Source of the DNA: Dolomedes plantarius
Lineage: Eukaryota > Arthropoda > Arachnida > Araneae > Dolomedidae
Reading direction: 5' to 3'
Assembly: GCA_907164885.2 (NCBI GenBank)
Contig: OU015491.1
Location: 117,968,431-118,032,430, forward strand
Length of the DNA: 64,000 bases
The translations under genes were made by a program, and so were the position numbers. A model generated the notes under the pieces. The model was not told where the DNA came from, did no database searches, and saw nothing but the letters and a program-made list of their open reading frames with translations. This document shows positions 10,983 to 21,491 of this stretch, piece after piece. Every line of letters starts with the position of its first letter. Position 1 is the stretch's first letter.

Positions 10983-11850
10983 TTATTTATTTATTTTTTG
11001 GCATTAATTGCATACATTGACCGTTGTATTTAATTTGAATGTACTCCGTAGCGAAGTACGGGTTTTCAGCTAGTCATTCATATATGGCGGGTCTGTTGCA
11101 TACATCTACTTCTGCAGGGCTGTCGTTAGTCTCCTTAGACATCACTTCCTATCTTCTACTTCTTATTCATTTAATATTGACTCAAGGCTTTGAAACTTGC
11201 GTTCAAGCGTCACCTTTGGCTACGCATGCCTCGAATTTTACCAAATCTAATTTTACTTGCATCTAACTTCAATCGCCTCACTGGCTTTTTACCTCGCGAG
11301 TAAAAATGGCATCGTCGTCGAGGGTCTCTCGGTCCGATCTCTGAGAACTCACTACTTCTCTATCTGCATCTAACAAGCAAGCATCTTCTCTCATTTTTTA
11401 CTGACTATATATTCTTTCTATTTATTTTCTATGTTCCTCCTATTTCAACTTCTATTGGTTTTTCCATTTCGTCTCTTACAACCCCTACTTCACTTATCCG
11501 CTTGTAGTTTTAAACATATGCTTCTTTTTGATCATTCCAAGTCATAGGGCGGGTCTCATCAGTATGCCCCCACTTCTATATTTTTCACAAACTTTTCACT
11601 TTCCTGTCGGATCGATCCTCTTTTTATGACCTGGGCTTGGGGCTCCTTACTTCCTGCTTGTGGGGTCTTTTACTACCATCATATATTCCTCCCCAGTCTT
11701 CCTTTCCTTCTTGCTCCCTCTTATTATTTTGCTATCTTCTCCTCTATCTCTTGCAATTACCTTCTTTTCCCATGCATGTTTCCTAACCTATATCTTATTT
11801 TGCCGTCTGATGTCCGACATCGAGAAAAAGTCTCAGTCTCAATGACATTC
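9659..11850 (-). repeat. LTR-like repeat split by a Helitron
   Basis: The two parts (9659-10242 and 11074-11850) total about 1.36 kb once the Helitron is removed. On the minus strand the lower end reads AATAAACCAG, then CAGAGTAATG, then TTATAACA, i.e. a polyadenylation signal about 45 bases before a CA end. The repeat at 46985-48148 has the same order (AATAAATCAG, then CAGAGTAATG) and a similar size. Both are pyrimidine-rich on the plus strand toward their upper end. No internal coding region adjoins, so a solo LTR is the likely reading. Target duplications were not found. Confidence 0.4.
10243..11073 (+). mobile_element. Non-autonomous Helitron (copy A)
   Basis: It starts TCTATATATATAAAACAG after an A and ends CAGCTAG before a T, as Helitrons do (A|T target, 5' TC, 3' CTAG). 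Just inside the 3' end, CCGTA-GCGAAG-TACGG forms a hairpin with a perfect 5-bp stem. It is 831 bp long, has no Rep/helicase gene and contains a (TA)n run at 10945-10976. Four related copies (24792, 25472, 62914 and this one) share the start, the phrase AAACCGCTGGACCTAAAGG and the 3' hairpin. Confidence 0.9.
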
Positions 11851-13752
11851 TAATATATCGTTCCTTGCATTTATTTCCAGGAGGAATGGACAGACATTCC
11901 CGTGGAAACCAACTAAAACTTGGTAGTACTCATATCTTGGTGAATTAAAGTCAAAAAGGGTTCTACTGTATACTAAACGGTAGAAAAAAAGACACAATTT
12001 TCAAAGAAAATACAATTTCTAATTACTTGAAGTCTTATTTCTATTACTTATTCTTTATAATGCATTATTGAAAGTTTTTATCCGGGAATATTTCTCTTTC
12101 TATTCTTGTCTCACGGATACCCTCATTCTTTTATCCAACACTTTATCTTATCTATCGCATTATAACGTTGAGTAAACAGATTTTTTGAAAAAGTCGAATT
12201 ATAATTAGTTATAATGCCAAACGCATTGTTACGATTCAGTAATATATCTAGAATTGAGTCTAACTGTCACACAAAATCCAATCTCAGATATTTTTAGGGA
12301 TAGAATCTCTATTTCTATTCTGTTGCATTCCTTCTTTTGACTAAACATGATTCTTTGCAAAAAGTAGTAAGCAGTACCAAATTTTGATCTTGTTTTGAAG
12401 CATCAATCGAATGATGTTTCATTCAACAGAATAAAAATCTTTAGATAATATAAGAAATATATAAAAAAATATGTACTTTTTTCATTTTATACCCTTACTT
12501 TGGTAAGCAATGATTTAGTGTTTACTGATCAGTTGCTTTTATGTTTGCCTAGTGTTGCATTACAAAATAATGCAGTATTTTTTGTTAGATGTAACTCGTA
12601 AATAATGAACTGCAACACGTAAGGAAGAAAAAAAGTATTTCAGACTCACAAAGCCGGACTACTGAATTACAGTAGAAATAACTTCATTTCCGATGTTAAA
12701 CGCATTTCTTTCGCTATTTTTTCATTCTGTGGGTAAATACTTTCTGGAGAGTATCTATTCGAATCAATTATAGCATGATATTCTACGTGTAAAATTGTTG
12801 CTGAGGCATAATTAAATCTCACCTTTTGTTAACGAAATTTGAGTTTACAAGCAAAATCTTCAGTCATATTGATTCTTGATTAAATAAAACATAATATTGC
12901 ATTAAATGTATATTTCAAACTTAAACATTATGGAAAATAGAAGTAAATAAAATTGATGTAATGAACTAAAATTCCCCATGACCACAACAGAATTTAAAAC
13001 ATGAATTGTTTAGGGTTTTGAGTTAATAACGAGATAAAACTTTATACCTACTTGTGAAATCTTTAAATTATATGTGGTGGGAAACTTCTATTCTTAGCAG
13101 GTCTGTTGGAGACACCTTTATCGATCTGCAGCGTGGACACACATAACCTTTTTTTCATTACAGTAAGATTTATTTCAAACTTTGGTTTCTGGAGTATTAA
13201 TTAAATTCCTTTTCAACCAAACAAATATGGCGAATTTGATTTAAGCTATTTTTAATTTTCTATCTCCAAAGCGGCAAAAAAGGAATAAATCAGAGTAAAA
13301 CTTCAAAGGTAATTTCACTATCACAGACATTTTACTGTATTAAATATTCCGCGTTTAAATGATTTTTCTTTCAACCGCGATAGCTTTTCTGAAAGTTTTC
13401 AAAACTTTCTTATCAGGCCGTAGGCACATTTTTAAAATACTGAAAGTATTCAGAAGACGATAAATGCAAAACTTTCTTAGATGAAATTTATGCTTGACGA
13501 CTTACTGGATCGTATATTTAAAATTTTTTGGTCTCAATAATTAATGGTTTTTAAATCAGGTAATTTTAACTTCTCTTTAGAGTAAAATTTTTATGTTTAC
13601 ATATTTTTTTTTTATAAATTCATGAGTACGAGAAATAATCGAAGACATAAAACGCGCTACTCTTCTTTTTATCTGAAGTATAGCTAACACTTGTAAATTT
13701 ATTATGCAAATTAAAATTTATGTATTTCTACTAAAAGATAACTTGGTGTTAT
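11851..13752. other. AT-rich intergenic stretch, no feature recognised
   Basis: No reading frame, inverted repeat or RNA gene could be supported. Confidence 0.45.
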
Positions 13753-14140
13753 CTATATATTTAAGTTGCTAAGCTGATTTTTGGCCAGTCTGTCAGAGGA
13801 ATCTACTGCATCAATTTACTTCATTTTGGTCTTAAACGAAAGATCGTAATCTCTATATTTGTCAAATTTGGTTTTTGTAACCGCAATTTCTATTAATTAG
13901 CGATAATTTACAATTAAAAATTGATTTATGCGCATGCTCAGTGACATGTTTTTAATGATAAACATGTTTATTCCGAGGAGTCTCTCTAGATCTCTTTGCC
14001 ATTTTTAATTTTATGATAATTATGTTTGTGAAATATAAGATTAAACATGAGGGAAATTGCTTATTTCGCGCTGTTTAATTAGCGATAATTTAAAATTGAA
14101 AAAAAATTGCTTTCTGCGCATGCTCAGTGATATTTTTAAA
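13753..14140 (+). repeat. Possible Helitron 5' end with two internal repeats
   Basis: TCTATATATTTAAG at about 13753 resembles a Helitron 5' end. Downstream, two copies of AATTAGCGATAATTTA followed by TGCGCATGCTCAGTGA occur at about 13894-13949 and 14077-14132. No 3' hairpin with CTAG was found, so the element may be truncated or the start fortuitous. Confidence 0.3.
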
Positions 14141-14584
14141 TTTGGCTTTAGATACTCACTAAGTACAAGGCCGCTTAAACACATTAATTTGTTTCTGCGC
14201 ATTATTATGATTTTCAACATTTGGCAATGATGTGTCGAGTATAATTTGTGTATAAGTACATTGGAACTGAGTAAAATCCGATTGTAAATGCTTTATAGAA
14301 AGCTGTGTAAAATATTAGAGTGCATATTAGCGAAAGGAAACTTCATCAATTTTTCTTCATCCATTAGATTCAATGACTGAAATTTAGGAAAAGTCATAGG
14401 AATTAAAATCAACATGAGGAGGAAAATGTTTGCTTGTAGAACAACACTCTAAATTGAGATGGTTCGATTAGTTCTTTTCTCTGTAAAGTGGTTGTTGTTG
14501 ATGTTTTTCCTAATGCCTCCTGGTCAGATGTTCCAGACCAGGTCCATATAGGCTTCGACATGTGCAATGCGGGTCCGGTTTATA

Positions 14585-15996
14585 CACTCACGGACAAAAA
14601 AATTAGCGCACCAAGAAGGAGTCGTCAAAATGAAACGAAATTTTACATACGTAATGACTACTTTGATATAAGTAAATGATAAGAAAATCAAAGAAAAAGG
14701 ATAACTTATTTCAGAGAAAAAGGCAAAAGAACGGAGGAGTTAATACTCCTTTGGACCCCCTCTAGCGCGAATGCACGATGCGATACGATCGGGCATTGAA
14801 TCATACACGTTCTGTATGATGTCTTGAGACATTTCGTTCCATATTTGCTGTAACCTTGCCTCTAGTTCGTTCAAACTCGTGGGATGCCCAACTCGTCGTC
14901 CCAAATGATCCCAGATATGCTCGATTGGAGACAAATCTTGGGATCGGGCAGGCCAAGGAAGGGTAGTAACAGTGCGGAGACAGTCTTGTGACACCCTTGC
15001 CGTATGAGGCCGAGCATTGTCTTGTTGAAAAATGGCTCCTGGGAGCCGTTGCATGAGTGGCAACACATGTGGTTGCAGGATTTCATGAACATACCGCTGG
15101 GCTGTCATGGTGCCACGGAACAATACTAGGGGTGACCGTGTATTGTAGGCAATGGCACCCCATGCCATCACACCAGCTGTGGGAGCGATGTGTCGCTGTA
15201 CAGCAAAGGCAGGATTGAAGCGTTCACCACGGGCTCTCCACACACGAACACGATTGTCATCACTGCCGAGATTGAATCTGGATTCGTCGCTAAAGACGAC
15301 CTGGCTCCATTCCGCTGCAGTCCAGTTTCCTCGTGCGCGGCAAAACTCCAAACGGAGGCGTCGATGGGTGGGCGTCAAGGGCAGCACACGTAATGGGCGC
15401 CGCGATACCAACTGTCCTTCAGCCAGGCGCCTTCGTATGGTTCCAGAAGACACAGAGGCCCCTAGTGAAGGTGCTACCTGTGCCTGGATGGCGCCGATGA
15501 AGCAGTTGGCTGTACGCGTGCATGTCTTACGATGTGGCGGTCTTCTCGACGACTGGTCTGTCGAGGGCGTTCTGAGCCTGGTCTTCGTGTACATGACATC
15601 TCTCGGGTCCACTGGTCCCAACACCTCCTCACAACACAATCAGAGCGGTCTAATTGACGAGCTACTCGCCTAGCTGACCACCCAGCTTCCATCATCCCGA
15701 TGATTTTCCCCCTCTCAAACTGCGACAACTGCTTATATTGTCTTCGAACACGGCGTAATGGCATGTCTATCTCAGCTCTTCCTTTGTAAATGATTCGGCA
15801 CACTCAGACAAGCTTTGGTTACCTGTTTTATACTCCACAGAGTACGATGTTCAACGCCCTCTACCGGCTATACGTAATGCGCAATCACGCTGCATTTCTA
15901 ATCATTTGCATATCTCCCCGACATGTACCTTCATTGCAAGTTTCGTTACGATCCCGCAATTATTTCTTGGTGCGCTAATTTTTTTGTCTATGAGTT
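14585..15996 (-). mobile_element. Tc1-like DNA transposon, 1.4 kb
   Basis: Both ends carry the same inverted repeat: CACTCACGGACAAAAAAATT on the left, and on the right, read inward, ACTCATAGACAAAAAAATT with one mutated terminal base. TA stands at 14583-14584 and 15997-15998. The interior has one transposase gene on the minus strand, spoiled by a frameshift. Interrupting a SINE gives an exact empty site. Confidence 0.92.
14740..15764 (-). pseudogene. Tc1-like transposase with one frameshift
   Basis: This enzyme cuts the element at its inverted repeats and joins it at TA. Residues 1-95 (start at 15764, MPLRRVRRQYKQLSQFERG) form the paired helix-turn-helix domain with GWSARRVARQLDRS. The DDE domain follows in the next frame: VVFSDESRFN, FQQDNARPHTARVSQDC and SPIEHIWDHLGRR, with both Asp and the Glu present. 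A single-base loss near 15495 moves the frame between the two domains; otherwise the C terminus is full, ending in RARGGPKEY. Counted directly, 32 residues separate the second Asp and the Glu, against 34 in typical Tc1. The sequence resembles the Tcb1/Tcb2-like transposases abundant in spiders. Confidence 0.9.
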
Positions 15997-16245
15997 TATT
16001 AGCCCCACAAGGGTCAGAGTCCGTCTTCGCTAGGTGTCACCACAATTTTTTCTGAGCACCCCCAGAGTCGACAACTGGGAAGATCGTAATTTCTCCCCCC
16101 ATTGACCTCATAGAAGGACTTTCCGGTCCACGGATTAAACGTGCCGATATCCAGCCTAGACACGAAGGTATTTATCGGCGCTTGTCGGGATTCGATCCGA
16201 TAACCCTCAGACCTTAAGCTCTTCCTTCTCGCTCCTGTCAAAATT

Positions 16246-17080
16246 ACGGGTTGAGATTTCGCCTTCTATTTCTCGAGCAAGTGATATTTCCGGGCTGGAA
16301 TGTTTAAAAGTAACGCACCAAAAAGATTAAAACAATCTATTTCCTTTACCCTGAAAAATTTCTATTTCTTATTTTACATACCAGATGGCAGCACCAGACT
16401 ATTTATAATGTAATTGGGGGTGGTTTTTTTTAAAAACTAGATGTGGCAGATCAAGAAATAAATGGAATCTTCCGGAAAAAATAGACACTTTTATTACCGT
16501 TTTCTTGAAAATAATGCGATCGTTAAGGGGTTATGTCGACGCAGTACCGATAAAGTACCCCTGACCCTGTATAGTGGTAGATGGTTTGTAACTGAAATGA
16601 TATACTAGTAAAACATAGAGACAAGCATTTCTAATCGTTTGAATTAAAAAAAATAATTTACATTGTTTCCAAAGATCAAGTTTATAGGGTTACTATGTTT
16701 AGAGTGTGAAGTACTATGTTTAGAGTACTTCAAGAATATTTATCCTCTCTCCAGCATACGCATTTAGAGGAAGAGGCCATTTGAATTAAATGAGGCCGAA
16801 TACTCTGGTTATTGCTCCTGTAAGCTACAATGAACATAATAATAACTAATTATTTTACAAAATAAAATCAAATGACCGAAATGAAAACTAACACTTAAAG
16901 CACTATGATTTATCAGAAGGACCGAAAGTCAGGAATGCAAAAATACAAGTGATGCTATTTAGAGCTGATATTTGTGGAACGTGATGTTTGCCGATGTTAA
17001 AGTTTGATATATAGAAAATCATGAAATGTCATTTATACAACCTTTTAAATGTTTTTTTTCTCATTTATAACAGGATAAAT
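16246..17080. other. AT-rich intergenic stretch with a short tandem duplication
   Basis: TACTATGTTTAGAGT occurs twice in a row around 16692-16735. Nothing else was recognised. Confidence 0.45.
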
Positions 17081-17510
17081 AATAATTACAAGATAAAAAG
17101 AACTTTTTATATGCCATGTTTTTAAATTTTCTGTTGAATCATATAAACTTGACAATTCTATGTATTAATAAATACTTTTTAAAAATTATTTTGATGAATT
17201 TTCCCATTAACTAGAAAGAAAATGAAGTTAATTGGAAGTTAACTTGCGTTTAACTTTTCGTTCCCGTTCCGGCCAATAGATGGTTGCACCAGTCTACAAG
17301 ACAAAATTAACTGAAAAGAACTGAAAATTAATTTAATTCTGCTTAAAGATGGCTAAAAGTATTAAAAAAATGCATTGTCATCGTGTTCTGAGCTATTTTA
17401 AAAGTTTCAAATGTCTAGCTAGTCGAGAAATTAGTTAAAAATCGATTGCAAGATTTGTACTTGACAAACACACAAACACACAAGAAAGCAAGTTAATAAA
17501 AACATGGTAA
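17081..17510 (+). repeat. Dispersed repeat, copy 1 (inverted partner at 31264-31696)
   Basis: About 430 bp match the reverse complement of 31264-31696 with scattered substitutions. Shared stretches include TTCCGGCCAATAGATGG, ATCGATTGCAAGATTTG and CAAGAAAGCAAGTTAATAA. The matches stop sharply at both ends. No terminal inverted repeats, poly-A tail or coding frame is seen, so the class is unknown. Confidence 0.8.
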
Positions 17511-18538
17511 AAATAGATTTATTTTTTTTTGCAAATTTTAATATGCCGCACTGAAACTAGATATACACAATTCAGTAACTGATATTTTAATGTAGTTGTG
17601 GTGTTTATTACACCGGTAAAAATGAATATCTAATAACACTGGTGTTTATTATACCAAGGAAAAGAAATATCTATTACCTGTCATCAAAAATGTACTTAAA
17701 ATCAAAACAAAAGAAATTATAACTGCACAAAGTATCCCCATTGACGCCAAGATATGTCCCTTCATTTGCCCTTGTTAATTAATGGAGCTCTTAAAATAGC
17801 TTCTTTAATTTATGTAGCACTTAAAAATTTATTTTCACGAATTACAAACACGATAAATTCAATGCGGGATAAAAAGGTTTGCTTTTTCGAAAGCAAAATG
17901 CTTTGAGCAAAACCATTTATTGCCCGGAGAACAAACCTGGATCTCTTAAAATACAAGCATCACCACCAAAAAATCCCATCGTTTACTTTATTTTGCGCTT
18001 TCATTTATTGACTACAACAATGGAAGAATAAGAATGCCTCGGGAAAAGGTTTGGGAAACTAGAATTGTGAAAAGGATAAAAAAACAGGAATGCATATTTA
18101 AGTGTTTTCTTTTTATTAAAGTTTCTTACAAAAAGTAGGAAATTGTTTTCTTAGAGCAAAATCTTTCTTATTAAGCAAATATCGATAATCAAGCTTAAAT
18201 AATAATGATAATTTTTAGGTCGTTTAATGAATGGCATGTTTTATAAATGTCAAGCATCTACAAGAATAACACACCGATAAGAATATTACAAGGAAAACAT
18301 TCATCGCAGTGCTTTCCTAGTAAAATTTGGTGTGAAGGTTAAAGTTTATATTTAACAGCTCGTGTTGAAAGTTTGCATTATGATCTGTATTAAGGAATTT
18401 TTAGCTCTTAGAATGACTAAATGCGATTAATTTTTGTCATAGCATAGGGAAGAGGAATGTTTTATTTGTGAATGTTTCATAATCCAGAAAAGGAAATTAT
18501 TGATGGGCTACCTTAATTAAAAGACTGAAGTTGCATGA
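17511..18538. other. AT-rich intergenic stretch, no feature recognised
   Basis: No coding frame or repeat end was seen. Confidence 0.45.
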
Positions 18539-18654
18539 ATCAATTCTAGTCATCATGTTCTAATGTAAATTCTAGTCTCATGTTCAATTCTAGTCATCAA
18601 TTATAGTAATCATTCTAGTCATCATGTTTCTCTATGACTAGAATGATATAGGGA
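18539..18654 (+). repeat. Degenerate short tandem repeats of a CTAGTCATCATG word
   Basis: ATTCTAGTCATCATGTT and variants recur about five times, and the last one faces an inverted copy (ATGACTAGAATGA) that could pair with it. Confidence 0.7.
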
Positions 18655-18699
18655 TAAGAAAATGGACCACATTCTTCACAACTCTCCACGGCAGTATCA

Positions 18700-18945
18700 G
18701 CGTTTTCATTCAACTGTATTACCGGTCGTTCACAAAATTACCTCTGGAGGTGCGGGGTCAAGTGTTCTTGTCTCGGCACTTGGCTCGATTCAAAATTACA
18801 GGACTGGTCCTTTGGCCATGTTTGACTCCGACCCTTGTGCTGCTAGTCAAAACAGAAGCCGCACCTTCATCGCCCATAGCCTTCGGGACTTGATCTGATA
18901 CTGCTGTCAGTCAAGTGGCACAAGCAACAACAACACCGGTTGTTT
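18700..18945 (+). repeat. Diverged SINE-like fragment with AAC tail
   Basis: It shares GACTCCGACCCTTGTG, then a GCTAGTCAAAACAGAAGCCGC-like segment, with the 3' half of the SINE at 51273-51601, and it ends in CAAGCAACAACAACACC. The tRNA-like head is not recognisable. Confidence 0.5.
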
Positions 18946-20529
18946 ACCGGTCATTTACAGTTCTGCGTAAATTACTCTTACGTTCCTTCCCCATAGTCCT
19001 AATAGATATCTCCGAAATTTTCTGGCAGTCTACTGTCTTCTTTTTAAACGATATAATCTTTTTAATGTCTTTTGTCCTAAGGAATAAACTTACTCTTTAC
19101 TATTGTTTCCAGTAGCATATTTTATACTTTCATATTTGAATGATATAATTTTAGATACCTTTAGTCAGAATGCACCAGGTAAAATAGCTGTTTGACTGAT
19201 ATTCGTACAGATGATCGCACTTAGATAATTACCAATGATTTTCCTATACTCCAAATCTGTAAGGAGTAACTTGATATGCACTCATTACAACAGCATGGCT
19301 ACAACTTATTTACCACAGCCAAACTGTGCATTATTAAGGATTTCAAAAGAAGACCATGAGTGCAGTGCATTGCAACCAGAAGCACTCAAATATATTGTCT
19401 AATTACCAGTGATTTGATATTTTAAAAGTTTGTTGTCCAAAGTTTTAAAAAAGCAAGCATGCCGAGAAATAGCCTGATGGTAAACACTGCATAATAAGTA
19501 ATCCACGTATTTGTAACCGTAAAAAAATTAAGACGGAGAAAGTCGATACTGTTCTCAATTTATTTCTTTTTTTTCAACAGAAAATGCACAAGATACTAAA
19601 GGTTGTCAGACAAAATTAACATAAAAATTATCAATATCGCAATGTTTTACGTAAAAAATACAATTAAAAATGTAATCATTCTACTAAGTTTTTATGCAAA
19701 TTTTCATGACGCAAGTATTGTATAAAAGTAGGTGAAATATCAAATATTCTCGTCATCTAGCGTAGAATTCAATCCAGTAATTTTGGTCTCTAAAATAATT
19801 TCGTTTTCATGTCACTCATGTTTATTATCTCTTTTCCCAGTGTTTTAAATGAGATTGTTACCTACGAATGTACTTATGAATACTTATAATATAAGACACT
19901 GTCCAACAATCCTAAAATAATTATCCATAGGTATTGAAGTGTGTACATGTAATATAATATGTATGTACGTAAGGATATCCATAATGATGATTAACAGCTC
20001 CTGGATATTACGTTTAGTTTACAGATTCAATAATTCAAATATTATATATTTAATGTGGATAAAAAACAATAGTACACATGAGATATGGAAGTTTATCTGT
20101 AATTATTCTACTGAAATATCTGCACCGTCCCCTTTAAATCATTTATTCACCTAATATATAGCTGTGTAAATAGAATTGAATATTAATAGCATTAACGTTC
20201 GTGTATTTTAAGAGATTATTCCATCTTGTGTTATCTATCCCGCACTCATATTATGAAATCTAGTTATAATGAATCGATGATATAACTAGCGGACATTTAA
20301 TTTAAGTTTTGTTCGCAGATCGAAAAAGTACACTCTTCTAACACATGACATAATTTAATTCGCAGCCATCGTAGATCACAGAAAACTTTCTAAAGAATAA
20401 GTAGTGGCTATTTCTGCTGCTACAGAAGGGAAAGTAAAATTTGGAACATTGGTAAGATGGTGGCTCAGATTTAGAGGTTTGTTTCTGAAAACCTGGCTCT
20501 GTTCTATGCTAAAACATTTACCTTATATA
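18946..20529. other. AT-rich intergenic stretch, no feature recognised
   Basis: No supported gene, repeat end or RNA gene was seen. Confidence 0.45.
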
Positions 20530-21445
20530 CAGGGTGATTTTTTTTTAAACTGGCACTCCTCAGAGCCATCTGTAGCGCGATCTATCAGCCGGAATTCCAC
20601 CAAAATAGATAGACGGACTAAGGACGACATAGGAAAGAGTTTCCGTGAAAAAAATTCTAAAAGTCGCCGATAGGGGAAGATATGGCGCTTTTGCTGTCGG
20701 CGCACCAGAGAATTTGCTAAAAGGCAAATAAAACATCAAATTATAAATTCATGACTATGTAGTTGACAGCAGCGCCAGTATTTCGGGCTATAAAGATAAG
20801 GGATAAATACCGAAAAAGTTGTAAGCAGACAAATGAATAACATATAAATTTCCCTGAAACACCACTTTATGCAGCAAATTCCCTTCTCTCTCCTTCAATG
20901 TGACCACAGTCCTACGTGGACGACACATTGTCTCCTCAGCACTACGTTCTCAATGGCCAAGCGTAACATGTCATCAGAAATGTTCATCAGAGACCGGGAT
21001 AGGTTGTCCTTTAGAGCCGCCAAGTTTAAAAATCCACCAAGATACACCTTAGACTTTAAATAAACCCACAGAGAGATGTCACATAGGTTAGGTCCGGGGA
21101 GCGAGGTGGCCAGGCAAGTGAATAAAAGCGACTGATGACCCTTTCTTCCGTAAAGCGAAGACGCAACAGATTCCGCACCGATCTGTATAGCCCAAAATAC
21201 TGGCGCCGCTGTCGACTACGTAGTCATGAATTAACATTTTGTTGTATTACTTCCATTTTTATGCAAATTCTAGGGTGCGCTGACAACAACAGCGTCATTA
21301 GGCGACTTTTGGAACTCATTTTTTTTCCCACGGAAATTCTTTCCCATGTCGTCCTTAGTCCCTCTATCAGGTTTGGTGGAATTCCGGCTGATAAATCGCG
21401 CTACAGATGGCTCTGAGTAGTGGCAGTTTCAAAAAAATCCCTCTG
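20530..21445 (-). mobile_element. Mariner-superfamily deletion derivative with about 150-bp TIRs
   Basis: The left end CAGGGTGATTTTTTTTTAAA and the right end (inward CAGAGGGATTTTTTTGAAA) start inverted repeats that stay alike for about 150 bases, including CAGAGCCATCTGTAGCGCGA. TA flanks both sides (20528-20529 and 21446-21447). The interior keeps the C-terminal part of a transposase on the minus strand. The catalytic core upstream of the WPPRSPDLT motif is deleted. Confidence 0.85.
20895..21150 (-). pseudogene. Remnant C-terminus of a mariner-superfamily transposase
   Basis: On the minus strand, codons near 21115 read LAWPPRSPDLT. After a frameshift they read LKSKVYLGGFLNLAALKDN, and the frame ends at the TGA of 20895-20897 with VVLRRQCVVHVGLWSH. 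This is the stretch around and after the third catalytic position in the widespread transposases that contain an SPDLT...LWGYLKSKVY block. The third acidic residue is lost in the frameshifted part. It is clearly non-functional. Confidence 0.72.
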
Positions 21446-21491
21446 TACTTTAAGACCGTTTCGCGTTAGCCTTGGAAGTATGATGATAATA

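Larger units (their letters stand above)
14489..16245 (-). repeat. tRNA-derived SINE, split by a Tc1-like transposon
   Basis: Read on the minus strand, 16245-15997 plus 14584-14489 match the intact copy at 51273-51601 along nearly its full length. Shared phrases include GGATCGAATCCCG (polymerase III B box), ATACCTTCGTGTCTA and GACCCTTGTGG. The tail is AACAACAACAACCAC. The A-box region near 16230 is diverged. The Tc1-like element at 14585-15996 sits between GGGGCTAATAA and TATAAACCGG of the SINE, so the SINE is the older insertion. Confidence 0.85.

Noticed and set aside
11626..11853. Hydrophobic 75-codon plus-strand frame resembling a signal peptide or membrane protein
   Set aside because: It lies in the pyrimidine-rich part of the LTR-like repeat; C/T-rich DNA yields Leu, Ser, Phe and Pro codons by composition.
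15152..15673. Plus-strand 173-codon frame over the Tc1 transposase
   Set aside because: Antisense shadow of the transposase, whose minus-strand frame has clear catalytic motifs. The plus-strand frames at 22048-22287 and 751-1089 were rejected for the same reason.
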